From: an uncultured Bacteroidota bacterium
GTDB taxonomy: Bacteria; Bacteroidota; Bacteroidia; UBA7662
Direction: 5' to 3'
Assembly: GCA_903856555.1 (NCBI GenBank)
Contig: CAIOCC010000133.1
Coordinates: 1 to 8,228, forward strand
Length of the DNA: 8,228 nucleotides
The notes below the pieces were generated by a model. The model saw only the letters and a program-made list of their open reading frames with translations. It searched no databases and was not told the origin of the DNA. Shown here piece after piece: positions 1 through 6,347 of this stretch. A program made the translations under genes and the position numbers. Position 1 is the first letter of the stretch. Every line of letters begins with the position of its first letter.

Positions 1-137
1 ACCGAACGAATCCATAGGGCCGTTTCCAAAAAAATTTGACGAATCAACAAACTCTTGGATGGAGGCAGGTACAGACGGACCTCTCCCAACTCAATGGAGT
101 GTTGAACAGGAGCTTTGTTAAATTTAAGCGTAGCCAT
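1..137 (-). CDS. aroA: EPSP synthase (3-phosphoshikimate 1-carboxyvinyltransferase), N-terminal 45 codons, cut by window edge
   Basis: The product would transfer the enolpyruvyl group of phosphoenolpyruvate to shikimate 3-phosphate, the sixth step of the shikimate pathway, in the cytoplasm. Only the first 45 codons are visible. They contain LPPSKSLLIR at residues 24-33. The Lys28-Ser29 pair and Arg33 have the same spacing as Lys22, Ser23 and Arg27 in the E. coli enzyme, which bind substrate. The rest of the motif is divergent: Ile replaces the usual Asn before the Arg. The ATG at 137-135 lies inside the end of aroB, giving a 14-nt out-of-frame overlap, and no Shine-Dalgarno sequence is visible, which suggests translational coupling. 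A run of seven T in the coding strand (28-34) sits in codons 35-37 and could hide a sequencing frameshift, but the frame stays open to the edge. The identification rests on the motif plus its place behind aroB. Confidence 0.78.
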   Translation of the reverse strand, partial: MATLKFNKAPVQHSIELGEVRLYLPPSKSLLIRQIFLETALWIRS

Positions 138-1257
138 GGATCAAGGGCCATGCCAGAGGATCGCGGATCCAGGCCTCATAAACCCGCTCAGCCATGGCTG
201 GGTCAACCACCCTATCGTAATCGGCTTTACCAACCCCCACGGGCAGGGACCAAAGAATTCGTCCTCCACGATTCTTTTTGTCCTGTAAAAGATGTTCCAA
301 CACAACTTTCCATGAAGGCCAAGTGGAGGGGTAGGTTTCAGGACTTACGTAAGGAGCGAGCATTTGAAGGTTAGCGTAACAAATCAATCCGTGATCACGG
401 GCCAAGAGGCCGGCCGAGACTGCCAATCCAAGTTCGTAAATCATGCCCAACCAAACCGCCCTACCATGACCCAAGGAAGGGCTCAAGGCTTCCAGGGCAT
501 GGCCCATGGTATGACCAAAATTCAATAATTTTCGAGGGCCACTTTCACGAGGATCCAGGGCAACCAGATCTATTTTGACCTGAAGGGCTTGCAACAACAA
601 ATCTTGGTTGGGTGGGGTCAACACGGGGTTGGGGGTGTTGTTCAAAGACCCGAAGTAAGCAAGGTTGCTTTGCATCAGGTCCTGGCTCGCAACCAAGCCG
701 TGTTTGATTATTTCGGCCCATCCATCCACCAAAGCATCCACACCCAATGTTTGAAGGTAGGGGTGGTAATAGATGCGATGAGCCGGATCGTTGTAGAGAC
801 CGACACTGTTTTTGATGCCGCCAAAATTGATAGCGCATTTACCACCGTAAGCGGCATCCACCATGGCCAGAAGGGTGGTAGGCACCGAAACCCAAGGGAT
901 TCCTCGTTTGAACATGGCAGCGGCCATGGCACCCACATCGCTGAGGGCTCCACCTCCAAGAACCAAGAGAACCGAGGAGCGATCGGCCTGCTCCTCCATC
1001 AACCAAGCCAAAATTTGTTGCAGGGAATCCCAGGTTTTGGAGGCTTCGCCGGCTTGCATGACCAGGAGGGAACCGGGAGCAACGGAACGATAGGCTTCGG
1101 CCCAGGCTTGGGTGGCCGGGTCCGCCAAATAGAAACAGTTGGTTGGGGTGGCAGACTCGACCCAGGACCTCCAGAAATCTAGGGGGTCTTGGACGAATCG
1201 GGGCGATACATGTCCAGCTGACGTTGTATGCTTTCCTGATGCATCAGTTGCAACCAT
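124..1257 (-). CDS. aroB: 3-dehydroquinate synthase
   Basis: This 377-residue cytoplasmic enzyme converts DAHP to 3-dehydroquinate using NAD+ and a divalent metal, the second shikimate step. The NAD-binding glycine motif GGGALSDVGA is at 101-110. It is followed by VPTTLL (125-130), D134, GGK (138-140) and KNSVG (149-153). The expected metal ligands are E182 (in AEIIKHG), H249 (in NFGHTMGHA) and H264 (in GHGRAV). DKKNRGG (326-332) is also typical. The ATG at 1257 is chosen because it puts the GGG motif at residue 101, as in E. coli AroB, and there is no later ATG or GTG before the conserved fold. This start lies 79 nt inside the upstream gene, in another frame. The usual HGEAV motif reads HGRAV here. 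The gene is flanked by the pathway's first enzyme upstream and aroA downstream, so one polycistronic transcript is likely. Confidence 0.95.
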   Translation of the reverse strand: MVATDASGKHTTSAGHVSPRFVQDPLDFWRSWVESATPTNCFYLADPATQAWAEAYRSVAPGSLLVMQAGEASKTWDSLQQILAWLMEEQADRSSVLLVLGGGALSDVGAMAAAMFKRGIPWVSVPTTLLAMVDAAYGGKCAINFGGIKNSVGLYNDPAHRIYYHPYLQTLGVDALVDGWAEIIKHGLVASQDLMQSNLAYFGSLNNTPNPVLTPPNQDLLLQALQVKIDLVALDPRESGPRKLLNFGHTMGHALEALSPSLGHGRAVWLGMIYELGLAVSAGLLARDHGLICYANLQMLAPYVSPETYPSTWPSWKVVLEHLLQDKKNRGGRILWSLPVGVGKADYDRVVDPAMAERVYEAWIRDPLAWPLIHGYA

Positions 1258-2324
1258 TTGTTAAGAAATGAAAGGTTGAGCCCCATGGACGCACCCTCAC
1301 GATGGCGGGTTTCCAAAATTTGTTCCCAGCGTTTGGGCTGCAAGATGGGCAAATCGTATTCTTTTTTGAGGGTGCCCAGGCGATGGCTTAATTTCAGCCT
1401 TTGGCTCATAAGTTCCAATAAATCGTGATCCAAGCGGTCCACCTGGGCCCTCAGGTCCTGGAGTTGAGCGGCCAATTCCTGGTTCTCGGGGTCGTTGAAA
1501 CGAAAGGTCATGCCCCCCAGGGTATCGCGTAACTGATCGGGCGTCAATTGCTGACCCGCATCGGACCAAGCATCGGAAGGACTGTGATGAACTTCCAGCA
1601 TCCAGCCGTCGTAACACAAATCGAGTGCTATTTGAGCAAATTCCGGGACCAGTCGGGCATTGCCGGTGATGTGACTGGGATCGCAATACATGGGCAAATC
1701 CGGGCGCCGTCTACGCAATTCAATGGGAATTTCCCACTGGGGCATGTTGCGGTAGGGGCTGGGTTCAAAGGGAGAAAAACCCCGATGCACCAAGGCCAAT
1801 TGAGTCAGACCCCAGCGTTCCATGCGCTCGATGGCGCCCAGCCACAGTTCGAGGTCGGGGTTGATGGGGTTCTTTAGGAGCACCGGCATCCCGGTCCCGG
1901 CCAAGACTCGGCCGATTTCATCCACCAAAAAAGGATTGACCGTGGTCCTTGCACCGAGCCAGACGGCATCCACCCCGTGAAGCAGGGCCTGTTCCACCTG
2001 GGAGGGCTGAGCGACCTCGACGGCCAGACGGAGTCCCCGTCGTTGGGTCAGTTCCCTGACCCAAACCAGCCCCTCGGCCCCCACCCCTTCGAAGCGGTCC
2101 GGCCTGGTCCTTGGTTTCCAAATCCCCGCCCGCACCAAATCCGGGGCCAGAGGGGCTAGGCCGTCGAGGGTCGCCTCAAATCGTTCAGGCGTTTCGGCCG
2201 AACAGGGACCTGCCACCAAGAAGGGCCGCACGCCTTGATCTGGATGAGCCTTGGGGAAAAAGGCCGGCTCGGATTTCACCAAGGTGGGATCCGGATTCAC
2301 CGGTACAAGGTCGGGAGGTTGCAA
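1179..2324 (-). CDS. Bifunctional DAHP synthase / chorismate mutase (C-terminal AroQ domain)
   Basis: The N-terminal part (about residues 33-270) is a KDO8P-synthase-like DAHP synthase. It condenses phosphoenolpyruvate with erythrose 4-phosphate, the first shikimate step. Visible motifs are GPCSAE (39-44), KPRTRP (70-75), GARTTVNP (124-131), KNPINPD (151-157), HRG (180-182), CDPSHITG (214-221) and E244. The C-terminal part (about 285-375) is an AroQ chorismate mutase. It aligns without gaps to the E. coli P-protein mutase: R292, R309, K320, R332, S365 and Q369 match R11, R28, K39, R51, S84 and Q88. Fusions with this domain order are known in Bacteroidetes such as Prevotella and Porphyromonas, where the mutase product prephenate inhibits the synthase; the same control here is inference. 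The start is uncertain. TTG at 2324 is the first possible codon after an in-frame stop, no ATG precedes the core, and GTG at 2300 or 2279 would also keep the whole domain. Confidence 0.95.
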   Translation of the reverse strand: MQPPDLVPVNPDPTLVKSEPAFFPKAHPDQGVRPFLVAGPCSAETPERFEATLDGLAPLAPDLVRAGIWKPRTRPDRFEGVGAEGLVWVRELTQRRGLRLAVEVAQPSQVEQALLHGVDAVWLGARTTVNPFLVDEIGRVLAGTGMPVLLKNPINPDLELWLGAIERMERWGLTQLALVHRGFSPFEPSPYRNMPQWEIPIELRRRRPDLPMYCDPSHITGNARLVPEFAQIALDLCYDGWMLEVHHSPSDAWSDAGQQLTPDQLRDTLGGMTFRFNDPENQELAAQLQDLRAQVDRLDHDLLELMSQRLKLSHRLGTLKKEYDLPILQPKRWEQILETRHREGASMGLNLSFLNKWLQLMHQESIQRQLDMYRPDSSKTP

Positions 2325-2385
2325 GGGGCGCGTTGTTGGGCGATAGGAAGAAAACGGAACCTAAACAAGAAGGTTCTAACTAACC

Positions 2386-2401
2386 ACAAAGAAACAAAGA
2401 A
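2386..2401. repeat. Tandem 8-bp repeat in the divergent spacer
   Basis: ACAAAGAA occurs twice head to tail (2386-2393 and 2394-2401) in the 133-bp spacer between the aromatic operon and proline dehydrogenase. On the minus strand it reads TTCTTTGT twice, so it offers two TTTG words, the -33 element of Bacteroidetes promoters. I found no good TAnnTTTG partner downstream on that strand (the best is TAGGTTCC), so the aromatic operon promoter stays unassigned. The repeat could also be a chance low-complexity tract or a regulator site. Confidence 0.45.
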
Positions 2402-2426
2402 TTACCCAAAAGGTTGAAAAGGCCCC

Positions 2427-2453
2427 TTGCACATATTCGGACGCTTATTTTTG
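2427..2453 (+). promoter_or_regulatory. Candidate Bacteroidetes-type promoter for proline dehydrogenase
   Basis: A perfect TAnnTTTG -7 element (TATTTTTG, 2446-2453) is preceded by TTG at 2427-2429 with a 16-nt gap, slightly shorter than the usual 17-23. If the -7 element is used, transcription would begin at about 2457-2460, on the GTG start codon of the gene, so the mRNA would be leaderless or nearly so. The match is seen in the sequence; its use is inference. Confidence 0.45.
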
Positions 2454-2457
2454 CTTC

Positions 2458-3663
2458 GTGCCTTTACCCCAGGAAGCCCCCCTCTATTCCCCGGCCTACA
2501 GCCGTCTGAGCTCGGTCGACCTCCGAAGAAAGCTTTGGCTCTTTGGGTTGATGAACCAAGGCCGGATCGTCCAAGTTCTGGGGGACCTGGCCAACCTGGC
2601 CTTGCGTTGGGGACTGCCCATACAGGGCCTCGTTCGAGCCACCATTTTCCGGCAATTCTGCGGCGGTGAAAGCCTCCATCAATGCACAAATACCATCGAG
2701 GAACTGGCCTCTACCTCGATCGGAAGCATCCCCGACTACTCGGTTGAAGGGCAAGACAGCGAAGAAGCCATGGATCGTTGCCTTCAGACCCTGCTTGAAG
2801 GCCTCGCCTATGCAGCGCGTAACCCCCACACGCCCCTCTTTGTTTTCAAGGTCAGTGGCCTGGTTTCATCCGCGGCTCTGCACCAACTGGCCGAGGGTCA
2901 CCCCATGAACCCCCAGATCCAGGAGCAAGCCCGGCTAGGTCGCGAAAGGGTCAACACCTTGCTCCAAAAGGCCCACCATCTCCAATGCCCCATCATGGTG
3001 GATGCCGAAGAAAGCTGGATTCAAGACCCCATTGACGACTGGACCATGGAAGCCATGTCGCGTTACAATACAGACAAACCTATTGTTATCAACACCTTAC
3101 AAATGTACCGGTGGGATCGCTTGGATTACCTCAAACGAGCTTTGCAACAAGCCGATGAGCAAGGGTTTGTACCTGCCTTCAAAGTGGTCCGAGGGGCCTA
3201 CATGGAAAAAGAAAGAGATCGAGCTCGTTCCATGGCCTATCCGGACCCTATCCAGCCCACCAAAGCCGCCACCGATCGCGATTTTAACGAGGCAACCCAA
3301 CTTTTGCTCCAACACCCCAAGGCCTTTATCTGCCTAGGGACCCACAACCGCCCCAGCTGTGTCCTGGCTTCGGCACGAATGAATGACCTGGGCTGGTCAC
3401 CGGACAACCCACGGATCCTCTACGCCCAACTACTAGGCATGAGCGATCGCCTAACAGGGGAATTGGCCGATGCCGGTTACCGGGTGGCCAAATACCTCCC
3501 CTACGGCCCCGTCAAGGAAGTCCTGCCCTATTTGTTGCGGAGGGCCAAAGAGAACTCCTCGGCCGCTGGTGAAATTTCAAGAGAATACGCCCAACTCCTT
3601 TTGGAGCAAAAAAGGCGTCGCAACCTTAACGCTGCAAATCGAACCAATTCCGCCGACGCGTAA
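2458..3663 (+). CDS. Proline dehydrogenase (monofunctional, FAD-dependent)
   Basis: The 401-residue product should oxidise L-proline to 1-pyrroline-5-carboxylate in a flavin-containing TIM barrel and pass electrons to the quinone pool, the first step of proline catabolism. Family landmarks are IPDYSVEG (91-98), FKVSG (130-134), DAEES (182-186), QMY (215-217), the FAD-region motif KVVRGAYMEKER (242-253), THN (295-297), LLGMSD (325-330), YLPYGP (346-351) and the proline-binding double arginine in LLRRAKEN (359-366). The length is that of the single-domain Bacteroidetes enzyme; there is no P5C dehydrogenase domain as in PutA. GTG at 2458 is the first start codon after an in-frame stop at 2377. 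The next ATG (2551) would remove N-terminal residues that look conserved. The 3' end overlaps lptD tail to tail by 38 nt. The gene is divergent from the aromatic operon. Confidence 0.95.
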   Translation: MPLPQEAPLYSPAYSRLSSVDLRRKLWLFGLMNQGRIVQVLGDLANLALRWGLPIQGLVRATIFRQFCGGESLHQCTNTIEELASTSIGSIPDYSVEGQDSEEAMDRCLQTLLEGLAYAARNPHTPLFVFKVSGLVSSAALHQLAEGHPMNPQIQEQARLGRERVNTLLQKAHHLQCPIMVDAEESWIQDPIDDWTMEAMSRYNTDKPIVINTLQMYRWDRLDYLKRALQQADEQGFVPAFKVVRGAYMEKERDRARSMAYPDPIQPTKAATDRDFNEATQLLLQHPKAFICLGTHNRPSCVLASARMNDLGWSPDNPRILYAQLLGMSDRLTGELADAGYRVAKYLPYGPVKEVLPYLLRRAKENSSAAGEISREYAQLLLEQKRRRNLNAANRTNSADA

Positions 3664-6235
3664 GGCGTAGATCCTGCAACATTTTGCCTTTGGCATTCAA
3701 GGTAAAGGTGTACGAACGATAGGTTCCAAAGGGGACCAGATTGATGCTCATTTCCCAACAATGCAAATCTCGGTAGATATTTAAAAACGTGGGGGTTAAC
3801 TTACGACTCTGCAAATCAATCCCTGAATTGTAGGCCAATTTCCAGTGCTTGGTCAGGCTAAGATCTCCGCTAAAAGTCAAGGCCTGTATCCATTGTTGCC
3901 CAACAGGGGCTAGGGCCTGGTAAGATAGGTTGTAATTGAAATTCAGGCGAAAAGGAACCGTCCAATCCACAAACATGCGGTAACCATAACGCTGAAAATC
4001 ATCCCATAAGGTTGAATCCCCCCGGTCCCGTAACAAAACGGGCCATGCGCCGGAACGAAGCGGTTGCTCAACGGTCGAGCGCCCACCCCATCCACCACTC
4101 AAGGTCAGCGATGCTTGGTTGAGTCGGAAAGGCTTCCACCAGGTATCCTCCGCCAACCAACGCTGGACCAAACGCTTGGATGAATCCCGGCTGTAAACAT
4201 CCCAGACCCCCGAAAACAACAAACTAAAGCGCTCCCCAAATTGACTCCGTCCTCCCCACTGCACCGGCGCCATATGCAATGAATCAGCTCGAAAATTGTA
4301 GGACGAGCCCAACCGAAACGAATCAAAAATCTTGCGTCGAACCAAGACCTCTCCGCTATCGCTTCGGGTCCTCACTTTGTATTCCAAATTGTTATCGATG
4401 CTCCAATTAAGCAGGGCCGAGGCCCCGACTCCGGCGACACCGAAACCAAATCCGTTATAAGGGCTGTAATTCAAAGTCTTACCTGTTGAATCCGACTGAA
4501 CCGTTTGATAGAAACCAAAGCGCGATGCGGTAAAATCAGGCCTCCATCCCAGGCTGATTTGCGGGTTCATCACATGACGAATGGCTGCCAGGCGCCCTTT
4601 GCGGAACTGAACCAAACCATAAAGACGCGTATTCAACAAAAGGGAGGCCTGGTACTCGTAATTCCTGTAAAACCCTTGCTCGGTATCTGCCACCGCTTTC
4701 CCCAACACCGGATTATACGCCAACACCGCCCGACGATTGGTCCAACGCTCCTGGTAAGAAAATCCCGGCGTTAATTGTACATAATTAAAAAGTTTGAACG
4801 AAGAGGTGCTCACGGGAATGTTATGCAGGATTCCTGCATCAAGGGCCCTCAGGGCCGAAGTCGGATTAAGCAAAGAATCTGCCATGTTCACCGAGGACCG
4901 CAGGTTGGACTGGTAGGTTAAGCCGATTTTTTCGTACCAACGTTCGCTAACAATGCTTCGTTTGGCCTTAAACGGCTGAATTCGAGCCATGTTCAGGTTA
5001 CCTTCCGGTAAATTGAGCTGAACCCTTCGCGTTTGGGTGTTTTGGGAATGACGGGCTGCCAAGTTGACCTGCAAGGGTTTACCGGGAAAAATCCGGCTGT
5101 AGCTCACCGATGAATTGAGCTGATTGTTCAAAAAATCCGTTGTTGAAGGCGAATTGTTACGAAGGTAATTGCTGGTACCAGCTTGGACCGAAGCCGAAAA
5201 GCGACGGTACGGGTGGGCGCGCTGATCTTGACTGTGTTGCCAATTGATCATGAAGTCCCTTTGACGGCTAAAATCCTTGGCCTTGGGATCGCCCGATTGA
5301 AGATTGCTCCAATTGATGCTGAGACGACCGGTGGATTTGTAACGTTGGTTATAACCCAAGGCTGGATTGATTCGCCAACCACCGTAGGCATAGATATCCC
5401 CGCGCACGCTGAGATCGGCATGCGGGCCCAACGGCCAATAGTATCCCCCATTCCTTAGAAAAAACCCAAATTGCGGGGAATTCCCGTATTCAGGAAAAAG
5501 GACTCCGGCCTTTTGCCCTTTCATCAATGGAATCACCGCAAATGGCAAACCAATGGGCAGAGGAATCCCCAAAGCGACCAATCGGGAGGGTCCGGTGACA
5601 ATCCTCCGGTCCGGAATGAGCTTGGCCTTGCCCAATTCAAGGTAAAAATGTGGGTGCCGCGTATCAGAGCAGGTGGTAAAAAGGGTGTTCCGAACATACA
5701 TATCCCCCGATGTATCCCGCTGAACCCTTCGGCCAATGACATAGGCTTCGCCTTCGCGCGTTACGAGTTCGGAAATTTTGCCACGACCGGCGACCAAATC
5801 GTATTCCATGGAATCAGCCACAAAGCGCTGATTGCCGTCCGCAAAAGTCGGCGTATCCACCGCGTGGCCCAGGCTGTCCGTGAGGGGCAAGGCCCGGAGT
5901 TTGCGGGTTTTCCAATTTTGATAGGCTTGACCGGATTGTAGTTCCATGGTCCCAAAGCGGATTTTGACTTTGCCCATGAGATGGGCCTGCCCGGACCCAA
6001 AATCCACGGTCAAAGAATCCGCTGCTTCGTAAAAAACGGTTTCGCCCAAGGGTCCGCGTTGGGGACGATCGTTCACCGCACCCGTATCCAATCCAGAAAA
6101 AACGTAAGGATTCTCCACCGTAGCAGCTCCAACAACACCAACCGCAGCAATTGCACCCATCGCCGCAAAGGCCCCAACCATGGCAAACGGAAGCGCACGC
6201 CGCCACGCCATACAAAGGATCCGCAGGAGCCACAT
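3626..6235 (-). CDS. lptD: LPS-assembly protein LptD, Bacteroidetes type
   Basis: LptD is the outer-membrane beta-barrel that inserts lipopolysaccharide into the outer leaflet. From the chosen ATG the protein has 869 residues. A basic segment and an Ala/Gly/Val-rich hydrophobic stretch end near residue 38, a typical signal peptide. A periplasmic jelly-roll (OstA-like) domain follows (about 65-240), containing YEAADSLTVD (69-78) and TTCSDTRHPHFYLE (187-200). The remainder is rich in alternating aromatic and polar residues, as in barrel strands. It includes NPALGYNQRYKSTG and, near the end, DLHCWEMS, both familiar in this family. The mature protein has exactly two cysteines, C189 and C826. The start is uncertain: the frame is open from ATG 6427, and ATG 6298 and 6211 are alternatives. 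Starts 6235 and 6211 give the best signal peptide and leave room for divergent promoters. The 3' end overlaps proline dehydrogenase by 38 nt. Confidence 0.93.
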   Translation of the reverse strand: MWLLRILCMAWRRALPFAMVGAFAAMGAIAAVGVVGAATVENPYVFSGLDTGAVNDRPQRGPLGETVFYEAADSLTVDFGSGQAHLMGKVKIRFGTMELQSGQAYQNWKTRKLRALPLTDSLGHAVDTPTFADGNQRFVADSMEYDLVAGRGKISELVTREGEAYVIGRRVQRDTSGDMYVRNTLFTTCSDTRHPHFYLELGKAKLIPDRRIVTGPSRLVALGIPLPIGLPFAVIPLMKGQKAGVLFPEYGNSPQFGFFLRNGGYYWPLGPHADLSVRGDIYAYGGWRINPALGYNQRYKSTGRLSINWSNLQSGDPKAKDFSRQRDFMINWQHSQDQRAHPYRRFSASVQAGTSNYLRNNSPSTTDFLNNQLNSSVSYSRIFPGKPLQVNLAARHSQNTQTRRVQLNLPEGNLNMARIQPFKAKRSIVSERWYEKIGLTYQSNLRSSVNMADSLLNPTSALRALDAGILHNIPVSTSSFKLFNYVQLTPGFSYQERWTNRRAVLAYNPVLGKAVADTEQGFYRNYEYQASLLLNTRLYGLVQFRKGRLAAIRHVMNPQISLGWRPDFTASRFGFYQTVQSDSTGKTLNYSPYNGFGFGVAGVGASALLNWSIDNNLEYKVRTRSDSGEVLVRRKIFDSFRLGSSYNFRADSLHMAPVQWGGRSQFGERFSLLFSGVWDVYSRDSSKRLVQRWLAEDTWWKPFRLNQASLTLSGGWGGRSTVEQPLRSGAWPVLLRDRGDSTLWDDFQRYGYRMFVDWTVPFRLNFNYNLSYQALAPVGQQWIQALTFSGDLSLTKHWKLAYNSGIDLQSRKLTPTFLNIYRDLHCWEMSINLVPFGTYRSYTFTLNAKGKMLQDLRLTRRRNWFDLQR

Positions 6236-6285
6236 CCCACCCCGGCCTGCAGCAAGACCCTGGCCGTGGTTCCCCGGCAAACCCC

Positions 6286-6293
6286 TAAATTTG
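6286..6293 (+). promoter_or_regulatory. Candidate -7 element for the amidase-MCE operon
   Basis: TAAATTTG matches the Bacteroidetes TAnnTTTG consensus perfectly. Transcription would start near 6298 and leave a leader of about 50 nt before the amidase GTG at 6348. I see no convincing TTG/TTTG -33 word at the right distance upstream. Confidence 0.5.
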
Positions 6294-6330
6294 TGCATTA
6301 TCAACAACAACGGCCAAGCGCTTGAAACCC

Positions 6331-6338
6331 CAAAACTA
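6331..6338 (-). promoter_or_regulatory. Candidate -7 element for lptD
   Basis: On the minus strand 6338-6331 reads TAGTTTTG, a perfect TAnnTTTG match. Transcription would start near 6327 and run left into lptD, giving a leader of about 90 nt to ATG 6235 or about 29 nt to ATG 6298. No clear -33 word is visible. It faces the amidase -7 element, so the two transcripts would overlap at their 5' ends. Confidence 0.45.
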
Positions 6339-6347
6339 ATCCCACCC

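Noticed and set aside
36..374. 112-codon open frame on the plus strand
   Set aside because: It lies opposite the aroB 3' end and aroA 5' end, both with recognisable protein motifs, and its own product is low complexity.
589..1182. 197-codon open frame on the plus strand opposite aroB
   Set aside because: It is antisense to a strongly conserved enzyme, and its Gly/His/Gln-rich product shows no recognisable domain. The openness follows from the codon use of aroB.
3684..3694. Small inverted repeat TGCC-TTT-GGCA near the proline dehydrogenase 3' end
   Set aside because: It has a 4-bp stem with no T-run and lies inside lptD coding sequence, so it is too weak to call a terminator.
5471..5941. 156-codon open frame on the plus strand inside lptD
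   Set aside because: It is antisense to the conserved LptD jelly-roll region, with no start context and no domain.
5814..6233. 139-codon Cys/Gly-rich open frame on the minus strand overlapping the lptD start
   Set aside because: It is an out-of-frame shadow of the Ala/Gly-rich LptD signal peptide region; the cysteines come from reading GCN/GGN codons out of frame.
6180..6347. 56-residue N-terminal extension of the amidase from ATG 6180
   Set aside because: It is Pro/Arg-rich, would bury the clear signal peptide that begins at GTG 6348, and would be antisense to the lptD start.
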